Shown: in pieces, positions 33,856 to 38,021 of the stretch
Layout of the letters: every line of letters begins with the position of its first letter
How positions within the stretch are numbered: position 1 is the first letter of the stretch
From: JBEKDJ01 sp050014415
GTDB lineage: Bacteria > Desulfobacterota > BSN033 > UBA1163
DNA length: 38,021 nucleotides
Reading direction: 5' to 3'
NCBI GenBank assembly: GCA_050014415.1
Contig: JBEKDJ010000004.1
Coordinates: 1-38,021, forward strand
Translations under genes and position numbers: made by a program
The notes under the pieces: generated by a model
Database searches by the model: none
Seen by the model: only the letters and a program-made list of their open reading frames with translations
Told to the model about the DNA's origin: nothing

Positions 33856-34509
33856 TTAGAGGATAACCGTTTTTTTAATCGTCCTGATGATCTCTTCAGG
33901 CTCGTCGATCAGCTGAAGGATATCTAAATCTGCGGGCGAGATCTTTCCCGCCTTTAAAACGACCTCTTTAATCCAGTCTAAAAGGCCCTTCCAATATTGA
34001 GATCCGACCAGGATTACTGGGAAAGGCTTGATCTTATGGGTTTGGATGAGCGTCACCGCTTCAAGCAGTTCATCCATTGTTCCAAAGCCACCGGGGAGGA
34101 TAATGTAAGCCATCGCATACTTTACAAACAGCACCTTTCGTACAAAGAAGTAACGGAAACTCAAAGTGATGTTGGCGTAGGGGTTGGGCTTCTGTTCTAA
34201 AGGAAGTTCAATGTTGAGACCGATCGATTTCCCTCCAGCATCGGAAGCACCTTTGTTAGCAGCCTCCATGACACCAGGCCCTCCACCCGTGATGACGCTG
34301 AACCCATTCTGCGCGAGAAGCCGACCGATGATCTCTGCCTTCTGATAGACTTCATCTCCAGGTTTGATCCGCGTGGAGCCAAAGATGCTTGCGGCTGGAT
34401 GACACCTGGAGAGGGCTTCGAACCCCTCAACAAATTCTGCCATGATGCGAAACAATCTCCAGGAGTCCTGCATTGTGATTTCGTCAATGACATACTGCTT
34501 TTCAGTCAT
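33856..34509 (-). CDS. TIGR00730/LOG-family Rossmann-fold protein
   Basis: This 217-residue protein shows ASIFGSTR, VITGGGPGVMEAANKGA and ILPGGFGTMDELLEAVTLIQ, the PGGxGTxxE signature of the LOG (cytokinin riboside 5'-monophosphate phosphoribohydrolase) family. LOG proteins cleave the N-glycosidic bond of nucleoside monophosphates; the natural bacterial substrate is often unknown. AAAGGAGGAGCC precedes the ATG, an excellent ribosome site. It converges with the metallopeptidase and diverges from the MBL gene. Confidence 0.9.
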   Translation of the reverse strand: MTEKQYVIDEITMQDSWRLFRIMAEFVEGFEALSRCHPAASIFGSTRIKPGDEVYQKAEIIGRLLAQNGFSVITGGGPGVMEAANKGASDAGGKSIGLNIELPLEQKPNPYANITLSFRYFFVRKVLFVKYAMAYIILPGGFGTMDELLEAVTLIQTHKIKPFPVILVGSQYWKGLLDWIKEVVLKAGKISPADLDILQLIDEPEEIIRTIKKTVIL

Positions 34510-34730
34510 GGCTCCTCCTTTTCCGTGTGATTCGTTAATCGTGAATTGTGGGTTGTATTCATTGAAAATTCAAGGATTTTATATTAGGAGAAAGAGAGTC
34601 TAAAGTCAATCCTCATGTTGAGAAGTTTGGAATTCGGAGTCATGAATTCGGAGTTTTCTGTTTGGAGTTTGGATTTGTTTCTTCTCCGAGCTCTTAACTC
34701 CGAACAATTGTTCAGAGAGGGTTTAGAAGA

Positions 34731-36377
34731 ATGAGAGTGGAATTCTTAGGAGGGGTTCGAACGGTCACCGGTTCTGCCACCCTTTTGGAAAAGGGCTCAT
34801 TAAGATGGTTGGTCGATTGCGGAATGTTCCAGGGTGGCAAGGAACTTGAGGAGAGAAATCGAAGCGTTGAATCTTACCGTCCGAGAGATCTCTCTTTTAT
34901 CCTGCTTACTCACGCCCACATCGACCATAGCGGCCTGATCCCCAAACTGGTTAGAGAAGGATTTCAGGGGAAGGTGATCTGCACAAAGGCCACGCTCGAT
35001 CTCTGTGAAGTGATGCTCAGAGACAGTGCACATATTCAGGAGATGGAAACGGAGTGGCAGAATCGTAAAAACAGGCGATCTGGAAGAAATGGGACAGATC
35101 CTCTCTATACGATACAAGATGTAGAAAAGAGCTTCCCATATTTTCAAACCATTGGCTATGATGAGGTGCTTTCCTTGACAGATGGGGTGAAGGTTCGGTT
35201 TCAAGACGCAGGACATATCTTAGGATCTGCCCTTATTGAACTCTGGATCGATGAAGGAGGGGTGGAGAAGAAACTGATCTTCTCAGGAGATTTGGGTAGC
35301 TCGGACCAACCGATCGTCAGGGACCCTTCTTGGGTGAAAGAGGGAGATGTTCTCTGGCTCGAATCGACCTACGGGAATCGGCTCCACAAATCGAGGGAAG
35401 AGACCCTACAGGAATTGCTAAAGATCGTTCGAGAGGCGATCGAGCATCAGGCCAAAGTCGTCATCCCTGCCTTTGCAGTGGAACGAACTCAAGATATCAT
35501 CTACACCATTGGTCAGTTGCTCAGAAAGGGGTTGATCCCCTCGATCCCCGTCTATATCGATAGTCCGTTGGCGATTTCCGCCACCGAGATCTTCAAGAGG
35601 AACTCGGACTGTTTTGATCAAGAGACAAAGGCTCTCCTCATGGGAGGAGAAAATCCGTTAGAATTTCCCGAGCTCATCTACACACAAACGACGGAAGAAT
35701 CGAAGGCGATCAATGAGGATACGAAATCAGGGATCATCGTCTCTGCCAGCGGGATGTGTGATACCGGAAGGATTCAACACCACCTAAAACATCACCTCTG
35801 GCGAGAAGAGTCCCATGTCGTTTTCATCGGTTACCAGGCAGAGGGGACGATTGGGAGGAGGATCGTCGATGGAGCGCAGACCGTCAGGCTCTTTGGAGAA
35901 GAGATTGCGGTAAGGGCCCATATTCACACCCTGGGAGGGTTTTCTGCCCACGCCGATCAGAAAGGCCTACTCGAATGGCTTTCCCATTTGAACAACCCCG
36001 AACTCGAGATCTTTGTCAACCACGGAGAAGAGAAGATTTCTCTGGAACTGAGTGAGCTCATCCGCCAAAGGTTCCATCTTAAGACGATCGTCCCTCAATG
36101 GAGGGAGAAGAGAGTTCTCTTCGGCCCCGAAGAGGCGAGAAAACCAGAAATGGTGATGCCTGAAAAGGGACCTTTGGAAGAGAAAAGAGAGGAGATTTCG
36201 CCATCTATAGAGTCATTGTCCACCCTCTTCAGGCATCTCGACAGAAATTATAAGAGACTTCGACGGAAGTTGAAAAAAGAGAGAGCGAGTGGAATGGAGT
36301 TTCAAGACCCACGCTGGTTGAAACAGTTGGGAGAGATCAACGAGAGGTTAGAGAGGTTGGAGTCAGAATTGGAATAA
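34731..36377 (+). CDS. MBL-fold/beta-CASP RNA-processing nuclease
   Basis: This 548-residue protein has the metallo-beta-lactamase motifs LTHAHIDHSGLIPKL, DAGHILGSALIEL and FSGDLGSSDQP, then the beta-CASP motifs LESTYGNRLH (motif A), ISATEIFKRN and HIHTLGGFSAHADQKGLLEW. This is the CPSF73-like exonuclease/endonuclease family (YSH1/RNase J type), probably an RNA-specific metal-dependent nuclease. The last 80 or so residues are charged and coiled-coil-like, an extension beyond the core. AGAAG is before the ATG. It converges on the acyl-CoA synthetase gene with a 16-base gap. A degenerate AATTCGGAGT repeat stretch (34628-34680) precedes it. Confidence 0.9.
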   Translation: MRVEFLGGVRTVTGSATLLEKGSLRWLVDCGMFQGGKELEERNRSVESYRPRDLSFILLTHAHIDHSGLIPKLVREGFQGKVICTKATLDLCEVMLRDSAHIQEMETEWQNRKNRRSGRNGTDPLYTIQDVEKSFPYFQTIGYDEVLSLTDGVKVRFQDAGHILGSALIELWIDEGGVEKKLIFSGDLGSSDQPIVRDPSWVKEGDVLWLESTYGNRLHKSREETLQELLKIVREAIEHQAKVVIPAFAVERTQDIIYTIGQLLRKGLIPSIPVYIDSPLAISATEIFKRNSDCFDQETKALLMGGENPLEFPELIYTQTTEESKAINEDTKSGIIVSASGMCDTGRIQHHLKHHLWREESHVVFIGYQAEGTIGRRIVDGAQTVRLFGEEIAVRAHIHTLGGFSAHADQKGLLEWLSHLNNPELEIFVNHGEEKISLELSELIRQRFHLKTIVPQWREKRVLFGPEEARKPEMVMPEKGPLEEKREEISPSIESLSTLFRHLDRNYKRLRRKLKKERASGMEFQDPRWLKQLGEINERLERLESELE

Positions 36378-36393
36378 GAAAGAAAACAATGCT

Positions 36394-38021
36394 CTATCCT
36401 TCATGCTTGCTTGCATTGAGAACAATGCGGGCATCAAGTGCTACAGCCCCTTTCTCAAGCACCTTCACCGGGTTGACATCGACCCCATCAATTTCAGGAA
36501 AGTCGATCATCAACTCTGAGAGCCGGAGGAGATTTTCGACCAACGCGTGGATATCCGATGACCGTTCTCCTCGAACTCCCTTGAGGAGGTTGACAGCTCT
36601 TGATTCTGAAACCATCTCCTCAGCCTCGAACCGATTAATCGGAGCCACCCGGAGAGAGCTCTCTTTAAAGATTTCCACATAGATCCCCCCCAGACCGAAG
36701 AGGACGATGGGACCGAAGGAAGGGTCTCGTTTCGCCCCCAGAATGACTTCCTTACCCTGAGAAACCATCTTTTGAACGAGGATAGCGAACGGATCGCCTT
36801 GAGTTAATCTTTGGATCTTCTCATAGGCTTCTTCTGCCTCTGAAAGACCAGAGATATTTAGGATGACCCCCCCGACATCAGATTTGTGTGAGATCTTGGG
36901 AGAGATGATCTTGAGCGCGACTGGCTCTCCGATCCTATCTATCGTTTTCTCCAAGTCCTCTTTTCGATGAATGACCTGATAATCCGCCACCTGCATTCCA
37001 TAAGCTGAAAGCACTTCGAAGGCCTCTGAAATAAGGAGATCCCTTTTTTCTCGATTTCCTTTTTGGAACAAGGACTGAACCCGGTCAAAATCCACAGAGA
37101 AGGTAGGAGGTTTCTCTCTCGAGATCGTCTGTTTCCGGTAGTGATCCCTCGAAACGGCCAATGCGGTTAACGCATCTTCAGGCTCCGTGAAGATGGGATA
37201 GTCAAGCGCTCTCTTGATAAAGGCCAATTCCTCCTCTTCCGCAAAGTAGCATAAGGCCACGGGTTTCTGATATCGAAAAGAGAGTTCCTTCACCTTCTGA
37301 ATCAGGCTCCGGGAATGTTCCTTCTCCAAACCGGTTGCTCCATGTTGAAAGAGGATCCCATTGACAGCCTTGATCCGAAGAACCTGATCCAGGATCTTTG
37401 TGTAGAGATCGAAGTCAAACAGATCTCCTAAATCAAGGGGATTGGTGGGTTGAATCACCTTTGCTCTAAAGAAGCTGTGGATTCGATCCTGAAATTTCTT
37501 TGTTAAGGGAAAAAGATGAAACCCATGCCTCTCCGCAGAGTCTGCCGCGATGATGGCAATCCCTCCTGAACGGGAGAGTACGACTAAGCTATTTCCTTTC
37601 ATCGGGGGAAGAGAAAGGATTTTTGCAGCATTGCCGAAGGCCCGAAAGTCTTTTGCTCTGATAATGTCTGCTTGTTTTAGGGCCGCTTCCACAACCCTAT
37701 CGTCGTTGGCAAGGGCGGCCGTATGGAATTTTGCGATTTGTCTGCTTGCTTCTCCCGTATTGGCTTTGTGGAGGATAATGGGTTTAGGGGTGGAGCGTGC
37801 GATTTCCATCAATTCTCTCCCCCTTTCAAGACTCTCGAGGTAGACGCCGACGATCTCGGTCTGGGGATCCTGGATAAGGTATCTAAGGTAGTCAATCTCA
37901 TTGAGATCCAGTTTGTTTCCTATGCTTACGATCTTGGCTATCCCTATGTTGGCACTGGAGAGAACGTTGACATAGCTCATGGAGACTCCGCCACTTTGAG
38001 CCAGGACGGAGACTCTCCCCT
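36394..38021 (-). CDS. ADP-forming acyl-CoA synthetase (partial, runs off right edge)
   Basis: The frame is open to the right edge, so the N-terminus is missing; about 543 residues are seen. The visible start of the frame reads GRVSVLAQSGG and then IGIAKIVSIGNKLDLNEIDY, the phosphohistidine-type CoA-ligase region of ADP-forming acetyl-CoA synthetases. Further on are FRAFGNAAKILSLPP and a C-terminal ATP-grasp part (PVALKIISPKISHKSDVGGV, IVLFGLGGIYVEIFKE). It would make an acyl-CoA or ATP by substrate-level phosphorylation. The ATG at 37980 is internal and should not be used as the start. Substrate is not clear. Confidence 0.88.
   Translation of the reverse strand, partial: GRVSVLAQSGGVSMSYVNVLSSANIGIAKIVSIGNKLDLNEIDYLRYLIQDPQTEIVGVYLESLERGRELMEIARSTPKPIILHKANTGEASRQIAKFHTAALANDDRVVEAALKQADIIRAKDFRAFGNAAKILSLPPMKGNSLVVLSRSGGIAIIAADSAERHGFHLFPLTKKFQDRIHSFFRAKVIQPTNPLDLGDLFDFDLYTKILDQVLRIKAVNGILFQHGATGLEKEHSRSLIQKVKELSFRYQKPVALCYFAEEEELAFIKRALDYPIFTEPEDALTALAVSRDHYRKQTISREKPPTFSVDFDRVQSLFQKGNREKRDLLISEAFEVLSAYGMQVADYQVIHRKEDLEKTIDRIGEPVALKIISPKISHKSDVGGVILNISGLSEAEEAYEKIQRLTQGDPFAILVQKMVSQGKEVILGAKRDPSFGPIVLFGLGGIYVEIFKESSLRVAPINRFEAEEMVSESRAVNLLKGVRGERSSDIHALVENLLRLSELMIDFPEIDGVDVNPVKVLEKGAVALDARIVLNASKHEG

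Noticed and set aside
1..38021. CRISPR array
   Set aside because: No regularly spaced repeat-spacer units seen anywhere in the window.

Overview
This window looks like chromosome of a Desulfobacterota (deltaproteobacterial-type) anaerobe. That is inferred from gene content: a DUF4390 gene next to an NtrY-type kinase, an rpsU-yqeY-mutS2-dnaG-rpoD cluster, an acyl-CoA dehydrogenase, an ADP-forming acyl-CoA synthetase and a corrinoid adenosyltransferase. No rRNA or marker phylogeny is available here, so the assignment is provisional.

Layout. (1) 1-1910 is the right end of an integrated element, probably a prophage or satellite. It carries a terminase large subunit running off the left edge, a small-terminase-like gene and a 57-residue excisionase-like gene. 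It ends in a 50-base 3' half of tRNA-Val(CAC) without its 5' half, the expected signature of integration into a tRNA gene. (2) 1911-3115 holds a sensor-kinase remnant and a molybdenum-carrier-type Rossmann protein. (3) 3221-6706 is yebC followed by ruvC, ruvA and ruvB (Holliday junction processing), read rightward. (4) 6729-10662 holds a metallophosphoesterase with a LysW-like zinc ribbon, a repeat lipoprotein, a PilZ protein, a uroporphyrinogen-decarboxylase remnant and cobO. (5) 10758-13577 is DUF4390-ntrY. (6) 13808-22558, all leftward, is the housekeeping core: rpsU-yqeY-mutS2-dnaG-rpoD-tRNA(CAT)-terminator, then a zinc-ribbon coiled-coil protein, an RNase HI-like gene and the RNase P RNA. 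(7) 22626-26818, rightward, is an acyl-CoA dehydrogenase with an unusual Asp where the catalytic Glu is expected, then comEC. (8) 27207-31342 is a mobile or accessory patch: an IS4-type insertion with a visible 9-bp target duplication, a lone ATPase-TOPRIM (OLD/PARIS-like) gene that is a plausible anti-phage effector, and a broken transposase abutting a decapitated EamA transporter. (9) 31446-38021 returns to ordinary genes: adenosine-specific kinase, zinc metallopeptidase, LOG-family protein, a beta-CASP metallo-beta-lactamase RNase, and an ADP-forming acyl-CoA synthetase running off the right edge. Degenerate intergenic repeats are scattered throughout.

The genes fall into DNA recombination and repair (ruvABC, mutS2, terminase edge), the replication-transcription-translation core (dnaG, rpoD, rpsU, rnpB, tRNA), RNA processing (rnpB, RNase HI-like, beta-CASP RNase), DNA uptake (comEC) and acyl-CoA metabolism. 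The most promising candidate for something less described is the ATPase-TOPRIM gene at 28736-30472. The sequence-level oddities most worth checking are the tRNA-Val att site with adjacent tandem sites, the rnpB/RNase HI overlap and the Asp-for-Glu acyl-CoA dehydrogenase.
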